Below, in pieces: positions 33,383-45,106 of a DNA stretch of 64,000 nt. Source of the stretch: Setoptus koraiensis (Eukaryota > Arthropoda); NCBI GenBank assembly GCA_048013815.1, contig CM106586.1, forward strand, positions 19,096,001 through 19,160,000. The letters are read 5' to 3'. Both the position numbers and the translations under genes were made by a program. The notes beneath the pieces were generated by a model. The model saw only the letters and a list, made by a program, of their open reading frames with translations. It was not told the origin of the DNA and did no database searches. Each line of letters begins with the position of its first letter. Position 1 is the stretch's first letter.

Positions 33383-36300
33383 TGTTTTCGTTTTTCAGTC
33401 TGGTGATGAGTCTCTACTAATTTGAGTTAATGTAATCTATGAAAAATAGAATTACCGGTCTAAATATTGATTAATATTTATAAGTGTCTCTAGATCTATA
33501 ATTTATAGTTATAAGTATGTATATAGATATATAGATGTATATATATATATATTTGTATATCTATATATACAAATATTTACTGTTATAGCGATGTGTTGAT
33601 GGCAATGATAAGATTAAGATTCAGTCTAGGTGGATAATAGCAGTAGTAATAAGAGTAGAACAACTAACAACAGTTCAATTGTGCAAATATAACCGCTGAG
33701 TCAGTCTAGATAAATGCAAGGCTCTGGTCATGGATGGTGTATTAATATTGTTGACGTATTGCTATAAGTTAATAATTGGTTCCCATAAAAGATTCATCCG
33801 AAATATAAATCGTTCTTTGTATTAAATTGCTTCGTTGTTTTCTTTTCGGGAGTATTGTGATTTCTCGAATACTGGAAAAGATGATATCTGTGTTTTCGTA
33901 TGAGTAAATAGATGCTTGTGTCTATTTTGTCAAGACTAATAAACTAAAATAATAATTTGTCGATGTAAACGTGCATCCGCATCATAAGATAAATGATCCT
34001 GTGAGTGGAGAAAACATGATGATGTCAAATTTCTGGAGCAATTAAAAATATTTATTTATCCATCAGTAATCCAGATGATGGCTATAATGCCTAAGGCATA
34101 ATGATTTTAAACTGAATTTCGTCACACACACATTAACCAAAGATTTAATATGGAGCCATCCAGTCTACTGTGTTTACCTCGGAGTGCACACATTGTTATG
34201 TGTTGTGGCGGGTGCAACGTTGAACTTGTTCACTACATTTGAAGTCACAGCTTCGCATGGCGCTACCTCTGTGACGCCACCTGAACTACAAAGAGAAGCA
34301 TTGCATGCTGTCGTGCTGCGCTATTCGCGCATAGGACAATGCCTCAATAACAGCTTCAATAATATTTCATGTGAGGTCGCTGTAGTAGTGTTTTTGACCA
34401 GTGTTGCGTTATATTTGCTCATAAATTTGAGTATTCTACCCCCTCAAACTTTTAATTTTCAATAGAATATGCCGCAGCATATCTCAATTTTCCGATGGGC
34501 GATGTCAGCCAAATTCACATATAAACTCACAGTACAGTGCCAATCGAATATATAGCTCAACTTTCCTCCTAGTCGCACAGTATTGGACTAGCGCTCCAAT
34601 AGTTAGTTTGCACGCAGGACATACTGCCTGTTCATGGTGGCGCGTATCGAGGCTGACAACGCTCTGCTATTCATTTTCTATCGACTGGAGTCTACCTGGA
34701 GGATGTATCACTCCTTCGAGTGGCACTAATTGCTTATTTTATCCTCTCAGAAGGAAGCAATTGCAAGAATATCTCGGAAATTTCTGGTGAAATTTCGACT
34801 ATGTTGTCTGCAATATTGGAAATGGCTGTACATTGTCAACGCACACAAATTATTGTGCTCATGCACAACAGGCACAGAGAGCTGGGGCGCGATATTCAAA
34901 AGAATTTTTCTTTTTCGGGGGCTCCTCGCGATAGGCACTGTCGAGATACTATCGACACGATTAACTATCGGCTATCTGTCTGACAAGGCTGCCCATTGAC
35001 ATGGGTCAGCTACTTTCAATTGGAGCGTTTATGTCTGATACACTCAAGTTTGATATATGAGCGACAGATGAGTGCATGAGATCTCACTGAATTGGAAGCC
35101 ATCGACAACTCCACTAGTGAGCTCATTTTGACCAAAAGCTCATTCGTATTCAGGTGAAATTTCATTTTGAGCTCTTGTCATTTCATTAAATTTTCCAACT
35201 GAAGCGCTAACGCCTCTATGCACCACTCATCAGACGTAGAATGCATAATATTATTTTTTGTTAAATGACTTTCATTTGGAGAGCGCCTATACACTCGACG
35301 GGCGCCAGTGCTGGCCAAATGCGCGTTGAACAATTTCACCAACGAACGCGCCTTGCAATACTTTAGGAGCCGTCATCGGCCCATGAACGGTGATATATGA
35401 AATATGCAAAGTATGCGATAGATGCTCATAACAGATAAATTGTGAAGCGTTGGCGCGGGATTTATCTAGCTGACTGGTCGACTGTTCCGGAAGACTGACT
35501 GGAAGAATGGTTAGCTAGCTGTTTGGCTCGTGCAATCTAGATATGACACTGTGGTATGCAGTTGGTGCACAAAATCTGCTTGCTTGCAAGTTGGCTGGCT
35601 AGCGAGACTAAACTGTAACATTGAGTCGGTCATTTAGTTGTAGTTACAGTTACAAATATACGACCCAGTGGAACCATCATCAATGGTCCGTGTATCAAAT
35701 TTTATTAAACTGACACACAGGAGAACAGACAGATAAGAGGTCCAGCCCAAGGGCTAGTTTTGGTTGACTGTAACAAACAGGGTCGTATCGGTCTGGATAT
35801 TATGTAACAGCGCACACAGAGTATTAGTGCCACATAATAGACTAATGGCGATCGTTGGGGCCAAACGAACAAGAGCGAGAGAGGGATAAGCATGGAGATG
35901 GGTCTCTTTCGAAGCGTGATAATTTGTCAGTCGGTTCACTTGGCTTGCACAGCGTGTAAGCTCCCCTGAACGGGCCGCGGGACCGGTCTAGAGTGTTTCG
36001 CTGGGCACTATGAGAATCATTGAGACTGGATGGAAACAGTTCGTCTCATGCTCGTCTTGCCCAACTGGGCCCAAATTTCAATCTTTTGCCCTGATTCAGA
36101 GGCCCTGAATCAAATTCACGCTTAGCTTGGCAGCCTCAACAAGCTCTCTCGTTGTTAGTGCTAAAGAGGCAGCAGCAGAGCCGGTTTTAGTGAGTGGTCT
36201 TAGTAATGGGAGATTTAAAAAAAATGCAAATTTCCTCGTGGGCTTTTTGCACCCAATGGCGGTATTGTCTGTTTTTCTGTGTTTTCGTGTATGTCAGTGT

Positions 36301-36386
36301 GCGGAATTGGGTATTCTCTTTTGATTTGTCTATTGTTGAATTCGGTAAGCCTCACTGATCGCTAATCTCTTAGCTTGTTGCCTATC
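33383..36386. other. start of a 16-kb divergent intergenic region
   Basis: Upstream of the LIM gene; AT-rich with an AT microsatellite at about 33525-33570. A frame of 93 codons at 34184-34465 (+) has a hydrophobic segment but no known domain and lacks support. Nothing else coding seen. Confidence 0.45.
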
Positions 36387-36454
36387 AACTCTGTAGCCTT
36401 AACTCTGTAGCCTTAACTCTGTAGCCTTAACTATGTGGCTTTAACTCTGTGTGG
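36387..36454. repeat. 14-bp tandem repeat
   Basis: Three exact units AACTCTGTAGCCTT, a fourth diverged unit AACTATGTGGCTTT and a partial fifth. Confidence 0.9.
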
Positions 36455-37053
36455 TTGTGTTTGGTTGGAAATTCAATTTTTTCGCCTACCGCCAACATCG
36501 TTTATTATTGTTCATAATGTTTTATGTGGCAAGAAGAGATTTAACCAAAGGGATTATATCGATGGGTGTGAGGTGAGGCGAGGCGGGTGGTTAGCTCGTT
36601 AATTTGAAATCAATTGTTTTGGCGCAAGGCAACAATGATCATTAAGTGGCCTGCTGTGCCCCTGGATGCTTATCATCCAATTACGCAATTGCAAGCTAGA
36701 TGCCGCAGTAATTCAACAACGATGACGCACTGAACAGCAGCTCAATGATGGATGTGAGACCGCTTGCCGGGCCCCACTCCCCACTGCCGACCCTCGCCCG
36801 CCCCCACTCCCGGCATCTGCATGCTGGGCTAGCGAACAGGGGGGCCAATTGGGAGCCAAATTGATAAACAAATGATAGGGAGTGCTCTTGTGGTTTGACA
36901 GAAAGATCCCGAGTCAGCGTCCGTGTCGACGGAACGCAAGCTCGTCAAACGCACACGCCATAATTAATGAGCTCGGTGGGATTATTGTTTACTAGTTTAG
37001 TTTTTGTCGGCCGGTCACTTTTGCCACACAACTGGCAACTGGCTGGCGAGACA

Positions 37054-37055
<2 letters not shown>

Positions 37056-37089
<34 letters not shown>
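37056..37089. repeat. CT microsatellite
   Basis: Seventeen uninterrupted CT dinucleotides. Confidence 0.95.
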
Positions 37090-37096
<7 letters not shown>

Positions 37097-39642
37097 GCTT
37101 TGTCCCGCTGTGGCCATTCGTGCTTATGACTATTAATTTCTCGACTATTAATAATGAACTGGCACTGCGAATATTGTTACTTGCCAAGCTGGCGATACGC
37201 ACTAATGTATATATTTCGGAAGTTGCCACCGTATCTGTAGTTGTTGTTTTTGTTGATACGCTGCCAGCTTGATGGATGGATGGCAGCGAGTCCATTTATT
37301 TGCACTGCCGGCTCTTTGTTTGGATTCTGTTGCAAATGCAAACCAAACCGAGCGTCGGTTGTATATGGTGCGTGTGATGTCATGATTCTATATGCCGACT
37401 AAACCGGCTACAGATAGAGGGAGAGAGAGAGAGAGAGCTCTGGAAATGGTGGAAATAACATTGCAAAATGGACGTTGCAAAATGTGCAGCCAGCCTCTGT
37501 AGGCTGCGAATTGTAATAAGCCGTCGATATTAGGAAATGATAAATAAATGATAGGGATAGGCGGCCGGCGCCGACCGGACGCGCCAGCCGTTTAGATGGG
37601 TGTCCGATAAAGGGGCGCGCAAAATCAACTAGCTCGCTCAAAACTAACCAGACCGGTTATTGCTATTTCGCATTATAAACATAGTATTGATATATATTTT
37701 TCAGCTTTTCTTTTCCCCGCTCTCTCGCTGCGACTCAATTCTTTTTCTCATATTTATTACTCGTATTTCTCATATTATTACAAAACGCGTTATGGCTCAA
37801 TATAGCGGCCACTGCCAGCAAAGTGCTCATTTTTTTCATCAAGCTATCGGCCGTAATGAATAACCTAATATATGTATAACTCAACGATATTGCTGAATGA
37901 GTCATAACCATAAAACTTTGCAATGTTAGCCAACTATGGGCACCGTCGCCATTGGCGCAATCACCAACTAAAAAGAATAAACTAAAGATTGCCGGCTCAG
38001 TTGCAGCACATGATCATAGTGTGACGAAAGAAGGCAGAGTGGGGCCGGTCTGGGCAGAATGGAGAAAAAATATTTATTTATACAGTGAGTATCGGCGGTC
38101 GTCTATTATTTATAACTCACATATAACTGACATACACCAATAGCCATACTAGTGGCGCCTTGTTATTATGTAATAGTAATAATAATAAAGCGCCACTCTC
38201 TCGCTACCACTATCCACCATCTGGCGACGGTGGCCATTTTGGCGACTTGCAACTCCGCTAATGTCTCCCATGCGAAATAAGCAACCGGAAAGAGGCCTAA
38301 GGGACAGCAGACAAGATGATTTTGCGTCTTCCATGGGCCGTCTACTTGGGCTGGCGTGCTGGCTGGCTGGCCGGCGTCGCGATGCTTTCATCGGGCCGCT
38401 GTATCGAGGGCCGCCGATCGGACCGTCGGACCAACCAAATATCCTCCGATGCGGCTCCGCATGTCAGAATGGCTGCCAATGGGGCTCTCTTAACCTCAAG
38501 TGCTGCCTCCGATGCTCACCAACGCTCACATGTTTAAGTGGTCTCGGTGAGTGTCGCAAGACAAAACTGGCCTATTGAGGCCCCTCAATGCGTTTGCAGT
38601 GAGCGGTCGGCCCTGCTGCAGGGACCCGGCAGCAATCTGCCGATATCGCAGACAAAACAGACACAGAGGTTTGAGCCAATCTCTAGAAACCGTTGGCCGA
38701 CATGAGAATGTGTCAGCATCTTGTGACAGTTGTTACCGCACCAAACCAACATCCAAAGATCGGCCAATATCCATTTATCCATCGCGCGCGTCCAACATGA
38801 TTATTGTCGCTCACATGTGGCGCCCTCCGAAATTCTCTCTTGTCTCGATTTGTTGGCCAGTTGACATTTTGGAAACGGAAATTCTTCAGCAACGCACACA
38901 CAATTGCTTTGAATCTTTTTTCTGCCAACAGTTTCGGCCGACAGTGGCTGCCGGCCCAACAGTCACTGCTGGCCCCACCAGTGGCTGTGATTTGGTCGTG
39001 TGGCTGGTCGGACAGACTGGCTGGCTCGGATTCGCCCTGCACTAACTAATTGCCAAACTAAACCAACAAATTAATTAATGAGCGAGATAACAGATTCTGG
39101 TGAGTTCATTCGAGTGGCGTGTGCCCTTGAGCGAATGTGTGCGCGCTCGAAAAAGGGTTACCATTGTGAGGATTGGTCGCCAGTGCCAGTTGTAGCTGGA
39201 TATTGATTCTTTCTTTGCCGGTTACGACCAACTCACCAGTTGTGCAAAAAGGGCCGTCGGACAGAACACACACACACACACATACACACAACAGTATAGG
39301 GTGCTAACAATTATCCATGTGAGCGACGTCGAGTCACTATGTCACAAATGTTTGAAAGGAGGAGCCAGAATATAAACAGAGACAACGAGCGAGGCCCGAG
39401 AGGGGCCCCAACTCTGGCCATACTTAGCGGGCCAGGCTGGGGTTATTTGTGGAAAAGTTGAACAAATAGAATGGAGGCTCTTTCTCTCTCTGTGCCACTC
39501 GCTTCTGTTTGTTGAGGGCACAAAAATTGGTGCATTAATGCGGCTTTTGCGATTGTGGCCCGGCCAGGCTTGCCAGGCCAGCCAGCTAGATTAGTCGGCA
39601 AGATATTGTTATTGCCAACTATTGTTGTTATCATTACGATCA

Positions 39643-39650
39643 TCGTCGTA

Positions 39651-39682
<32 letters not shown>
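39643..39682. repeat. TCG trinucleotide microsatellite
   Basis: About thirteen TCG units with a single interruption (TAG) near the left end; non-coding context. Confidence 0.95.
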
Positions 39683-40750
39683 TATTGTATATTATGTTTG
39701 CTGGTGTGTTTATTTTCATGGCAGCTCATAGAGTGGGAACAAGATTAGGTCAGCACAAGGCCCGCATTTGTTCCTCCTTATTCCTCACTCAAATATATAT
39801 ATATATATCTGTGTGTGTGTGTTCGCAAACAACAAACACACACACAACATTTATTTTCAGCTACCAGTGGATTTAAGGATCCGCTGGCAAGCTCGCCGAC
39901 AAACAAGCACTAGACTCCAGTGACTAGAGGCTATCGGCCATGAGCTACATTATTTTTCTATCCAGACGTGGGGCCCGCTTGTTGTCTTTGCGAGGCAGGC
40001 TGCTCGGCTCTTTAAAGCCACTCTCCGCTAGCTTGCCAGCAAATGGATGTTTATTCGACGGCCGCTATCAGTGATAGCAGCGACTTTGTGTCTCCACTTT
40101 TGATTGCTTCAAATCGCAATAGGCGAGCTCTCATTGCTCACGCTATTCACCAACCAATGTCACTGCTCCATCTAATCTAGTGCATGGCCTTCGGGCAGGG
40201 CGCCCACCTGAGCAAACCCCACTGAAACAAACGCTCCCAATCAGATTACAACGGACTATTTAGTGGGGCCCGTTTCACTTCCGTTCAGTTAATCTCGTCA
40301 GTTCGGTCGGTTCAGTTCGGTTCGGGTTCGGAGGGGCGCCGGTTTAATGCATGGCCATGAATGAGCGACATTGTCCGGCAGCGCCAATGTATCCGGAGAT
40401 AGATACTGGCGCCACTGCCGACACAAATTGCATTTCACAATGCATTTCGGGGGCACGATAACGAATGGGCAAATAAATATTTGACAGCGCCATTCGATGG
40501 ATGAATATCTCACATACCGGAGCGCGCAAATATCAATGAATTTGCTCGGAATTTGCCGCTCGCTCGCGTACTAAATAATTATTTTGCTGCCACACAAGTC
40601 ACGCCAGCGAGATAATATATCAAACTTGAAATTTGACTGTCTCTACAAACATTGCATCATAACATAGCATCATAACATTGCATCATAACATTGAATTATG
40701 ACACTGGATAAAGTGGTAAGAGCACAAGTAAGAGCCAGACTCTGGCTGCC

Positions 40751-40776
40751 AGAGAGAGAGAGAGAGAGAGAGAGAG
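40751..40776. repeat. AG microsatellite
   Basis: Thirteen uninterrupted AG dinucleotides. Confidence 0.95.
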
Positions 40777-43700
40777 CGACTTGCAAAGGATGAGTTCTGA
40801 GCGGCGCACAAAGGTAACCTGGGGCGAGGAATAATAAGAAAAAGAATTGATCTCTGCTATCATTATTCTGCATGTGTGTGAGTGTGCCGTCTGTCTGCCG
40901 GCTCGCCGGCCCAATATCCGCCTAATATCCTGCACGGGCCCGGTTGATGGATGGCTCATTGTGGCGCCTCACAGTCGCCGCGGCCGCCAACCTGCAAACT
41001 GTCTACTTTCTTTCAATTTGCAGACGGGGGATAAATTTGGTTGCAAACTCTGAAAGTCGCTGTCGGGCATAGAATGGGCACATGGGCGCGTTTGGGAGTT
41101 TGCAACTAGCGAGATAAGTGAGTGTTTGTGTGGCTTTCATGCTGTCATTTTATTATTTTCTCATCGTGGGTGCGCCGTTGCTATTATCACCGTTTGCATT
41201 GTCACGTGTGCCAGTCGACAGTCGGCCACATTTAGCGCCCATATTTAGCGCGGCAATCTTTGGCTGGCACTTAAACTGCCGGCCTGGCGCAGAGCTGGGG
41301 CCCCGGCTAGCGAGGCGGCCGGCGCGGCAGCCAGCTTGTCGCATCAGAATAATAATTCGGCGCCGCGCCGCGTTGCATTCTTTTCAGTCTGGCGATTGGT
41401 TAAATTATGCCGCGCCGGCATCTAGCGCCGCCAACACGATGGCGCAATCGAGCCAGCGAGCGACACTTTCGCTCGCTGGTCCCTCAAGCCAGCGGTGCAA
41501 AAGAATGAGGGAATAACTTGCAAAATTGCACACAAGTTGACTCGCGAGTCAGCCGAGCAATGATGCGAGGCCGGGCCTCATTTCACAATTGTCAGGCGGC
41601 ACGCACGCCGCGCAGCCAGTGTGAGTGTTTTTGTCGTCTTCGTCTTGGCCCCTTTCATAGTGACAAACGCACGCCACTCCAGTAGACAAATCCGTGCACA
41701 ATTATGACCGATTAGGAGCCCTTTTGGGGCCCGATCCACTCGTGCCCTGCAAACAACGGCCAGCACTTTGCAAATCAGCTCATCAGCTCGGGTATCAGGT
41801 ATACGCGCTCGGGTACGCGTGCAACTTGCTCAAAACTCACACAACTCGCTTGCATGCACACACTGTCGGGGTACGCGCACAGGTATCTGCAAACGCGGGG
41901 CCCCAAAACAATGTTTGTGCTGCGTTGTGACGAGTTGTGTCGCGCAATATGACAATATGGTCGCTGTTGTGCCGGCGTGATGGTGATTAGACAAACAATG
42001 TACAATTTTGCACCAGCAAGTAACAATATTTGACGATGGCTAGCCGGCTGGACACACAAACGTTCGCTTTGCCGGTTGGCTTATCACTGATTGTCGCAGT
42101 GCCATCGTCGCGCTCTCGCCGCGGATCGGCTACCTTTGCGAGGCCCCGCGTGCCACGCAGCTCGTGGCACATGAATGACAAGCCAATATGATAACTTGCC
42201 GCGTCGTTAAACTCGACAAACGCGCTTCCTCTGGCCAGTCGCGATACAACGCACAACGGATATGGCCGCCGTGGCGAACACAACGGACAAAACGGACAAA
42301 GCGGACGAAACGGACGAAACGGGCATGGTCAATGCGACGGTACCGAGCGACGCGGACGGCGAGGTGATAGCCCTGGGCGGCGGGCGCCTCCGGCCCGCGC
42401 TTCCAGTTTGCGCGAGCCTCCAGTTTGCAAGAGCCCCCAGTTTGCAAGAGCCTGATTCGTGGGGGCGCTGGCGAGCCGCGCTCAGTGCAAATATTGACCT
42501 TGACTCGCCGCTATCTAAATTACTAATTCTTTGCGACGCGGCTCTGGCCGCGCAATATGTCGACGCTGTCCAATTTGGGCCCCGCTGGCATATCTGCAGT
42601 TATATCTGGCGGTGCCGTTGTATCTGGCCAGATACGACGGCCAAGATGCCACGCTGGCCAGATATGGCACAAGTGGATGAGTCAAGCCGGGCATGAGAGG
42701 CCAGGATAAGGGCCAAAATATGATATATATAAAGTGATTGGCGGCGGGCAAACAAGACGCGCGCACAACAAGACGCCGCGCAGAATTGATGGGCCCCAAC
42801 GAAGAAATAGATTAGTTGTGTGTGGCAATTATTATTGTGTGGCCTTTGTTTTGTCTTGCAACGGGGCCCCTCGTGAGTTATTGCCGTTGAGAAATGACAC
42901 TGTCCGACAGTGTCGTTGATGCGACATGCCAACCGCTGACCGCTACACAACATATACACCCAACTGGCATGCAATCTCGTGTCATCACTGCCACTTGTTA
43001 TTGTCGTCGCTCGCCGGCACAATCTGGCCGCACAACAGCGCCGCGTGTGTCGGGACCCCAATCATTTCGGCCGGCTTAAACCGGTCACGTCGGGGCTGGC
43101 TGTGGCCATAAGGTGCAAGTTTCGAGCCAAGGTCACTCGCTCGCGGGCCGGCCCACACCCAATGCAACGGACCCAACGCAACGGACCCAATGCCGCGGGA
43201 CCCAATGCCACGGGACCCGATGAGCAGCGAGATGAGTTGACTATTGCCCAACTGAGCGATGCCGCATATTGGCCGGGATATCACAATATTGGCAAAGTGT
43301 TGTGATATCACTGGCCAACTCGAGCAACTACTCAACTATGACTGCGTGCCTGGCGGCCATTATCTGGGGCTGATCCGCAGCGAAGACGGCGCCAGATGGA
43401 TTAATTATGGCGTCACATTCTAAATGAAACGCCATTAATCATCATTAAATTTTCGCTCTGTCACGGGGGCCCCGCTCCCATTGTCGGGCCTCTTGTGCCG
43501 CACAAGGTGTGCGTCTCTCGGCACGTATCTGGGCGCCTCTTGTTTGTATGTGGCTGGCGCGAGAGGGCACGAGAAGGCGCGAGAGGGCGCGAGATTGCGC
43601 GAAATTGCGCCAGGTGTGCGGCCGATAATAGAGGGGCCCCGGCACGACAACGACGCCACGACAGGTGGATTATAAGCGAGCGTGGAAGATAAAACGAGCG

Positions 43701-44338
43701 TCTAATGGAATAAGATGCGCGTTTCTAAGCGGGCAAGCGCGCGCCAATCCGCTGCACGGGGGCTGCACGAGCGGCACGCGCAAGCCAGTTCACAAGCCTG
43801 CGTCAGCGCTGGCGGGCGCCAGCCGAACAAAAGTGAAATTGGCGCGAAAGTGCGCCGCCGTTGCACTGGCCTCGGCACCGGCGAGCCGCCGACTTGCCAC
43901 GTACTTGCTAATTAGCCGGCCCGGCGGCCAATGGGCCGTCTTGATGCGGCCAGCCGGCGAGCTGTCAGTTCGTGTGTCGTCGTGGACGAGTGACAACTCG
44001 CCTATGAGCTAATCTTTGGTTGTCCGTCGGTCGCTGGTGCCCGGCAAATGTGCCGCCGACCGCGGCTCAGCACCGACAACTGCGGGTCCGCATCACTCCG
44101 TGTGTAGTCCGTATTACATGCCAGATATGGGGCCCCGTTTGCGCGCACAAACAAGCACTATAAATACGTCATGCCAAGACTGGCCAGGCAGCGACAAACG
44201 ACGCACAGACGGTCACAGAAACGACGTGACAGTGGTACAATCTCCTTGCTATTTTTATCGTCCTATTTAATCTCTCTAAACAATCGCCTGTTTGAGGTCA
44301 GCCGGACAACTGGCGGCATCGTACGTGTGCACCGTACC

Positions 44339-44418
44339 GTTGTAACGTACCCGCGCCACGCGTTACGTAACGCGCCCACACCACTGTTACGTAATGTGCC
44401 CACGCCACTGTTACGTAA
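44339..44418. promoter_or_regulatory. 24-bp tandem array carrying three TTACGTAA sites
   Basis: TTACGTAA occurs at 44363-44370, 44387-44394 and 44411-44418, spaced exactly 24 bp, separated by CGCGCCCACACCACTG and TGTGCCCACGCCACTG. A diverged unit (TGTAACGTAC) precedes. TTACGTAA is the consensus of PAR-bZIP/NFIL3 factors, which in flies are PDP1 and VRILLE. The array may be a homotypic enhancer element or merely a minisatellite. Confidence 0.6.
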
Positions 44419-45007
44419 CTAGTGCGGCCAGATATTTGGCCAGTGGCGAGCGTGGCCCGAAGCCGGGTTAGTGGCGCTGAGTGCGCTTGTCCGGCGGCCT
44501 AGTCCGGCATCACCGGCGCACTGGCCACCAGCGACGGTCGCGTCTGTCAGGCCGGTCTTTATGTTGACAATTGGCCCATTGAAATGACACAAAAGTGTGT
44601 CTCCAGGCAACACGGACACACATAAACATGCCACACTTTACCGTTACCTGGCCGCTGGCCACTTTATCATATTATCCCCCGTTGGCCCCACTGCCGGCAG
44701 GCAGCAGCCAGCGCTCGAAACCGGCGCAACTTGTAGCAACGACAGAGATTAGCCGCTAACTCATTTTGCTGCTGTCTGGCTCGCCATTTCGGCCAGTTGC
44801 CGCTGACCGACTGGTCATTCTAGTCGGCTGACCAGCTCGTGCGCGCTCGTGCCGCACACTGGCTTCAGTTTGCTCTATGGTCGGCGCGCTGCACGCCACG
44901 GCCCCGAACTGCGGTGTGCTCGCAAACACCCGCACTGCCGGACAGCGCCGTTGATTTGGGCAACGTGTCAATGTTACATAATGCGCGACGCGTGCACATT
45001 ACGTGTC

Positions 45008-45049
45008 CGCGTTGTGTGAGGCCCAAGCGCTTGGGCCTCACACAACGCG
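45008..45049. repeat. perfect 42-bp palindrome
   Basis: Each half is 21 bp, from CGCGTTGTGTGAGG to CCCAAGC, followed at once by its exact reverse complement with no spacer (axis between 45028 and 45029). It could extrude as a cruciform. Confidence 0.95.
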
Positions 45050-45057
45050 CCAAGGGC

Positions 45058-45106
45058 GCGTTTGCTCGTGCAAGAGTACGCGCGCTCTTGCACGAGCAGC
45101 AAACGC
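45058..45106. repeat. second inverted repeat adjacent to the palindrome
   Basis: Arms GCTCGTGCAAGAG (45064-45076) and CTCTTGCACGAGC (45085-45097) are exact complements with an 8-nt loop. The stem continues with GCGTTT against AAACGC after a 3-nt bulge. It begins 9 bp after the palindrome at 45008-45049. Confidence 0.9.

Larger units (their letters stand above)
36455..44338. other. gene-free region rising in GC, many GGCC-centred words
   Basis: No convincing coding frame on either strand; the many short frames reflect GC content. Microsatellites: CT at 37056-37089, TCG at 39643-39682, GA at 40751-40776. Short tandem repeats: ATAACATTGCATC-type at 40645-40690, ACGGACAAA-type at 42283-42325, and a CAACGGACCCAATG-type repeat at 43165-43225. 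GGGCCC is frequent, for example near 39404, 39970, 40264, 41299, 41890, 42576, 43465, 43633 and 44131. Likely regulatory or 5' intronic sequence of a flanking gene. Confidence 0.5.

Noticed and set aside
34184-34465. 93-codon + frame with a hydrophobic stretch
   Set aside because: No domain, no signal peptide pattern at its start and no supporting splice or promoter signals.
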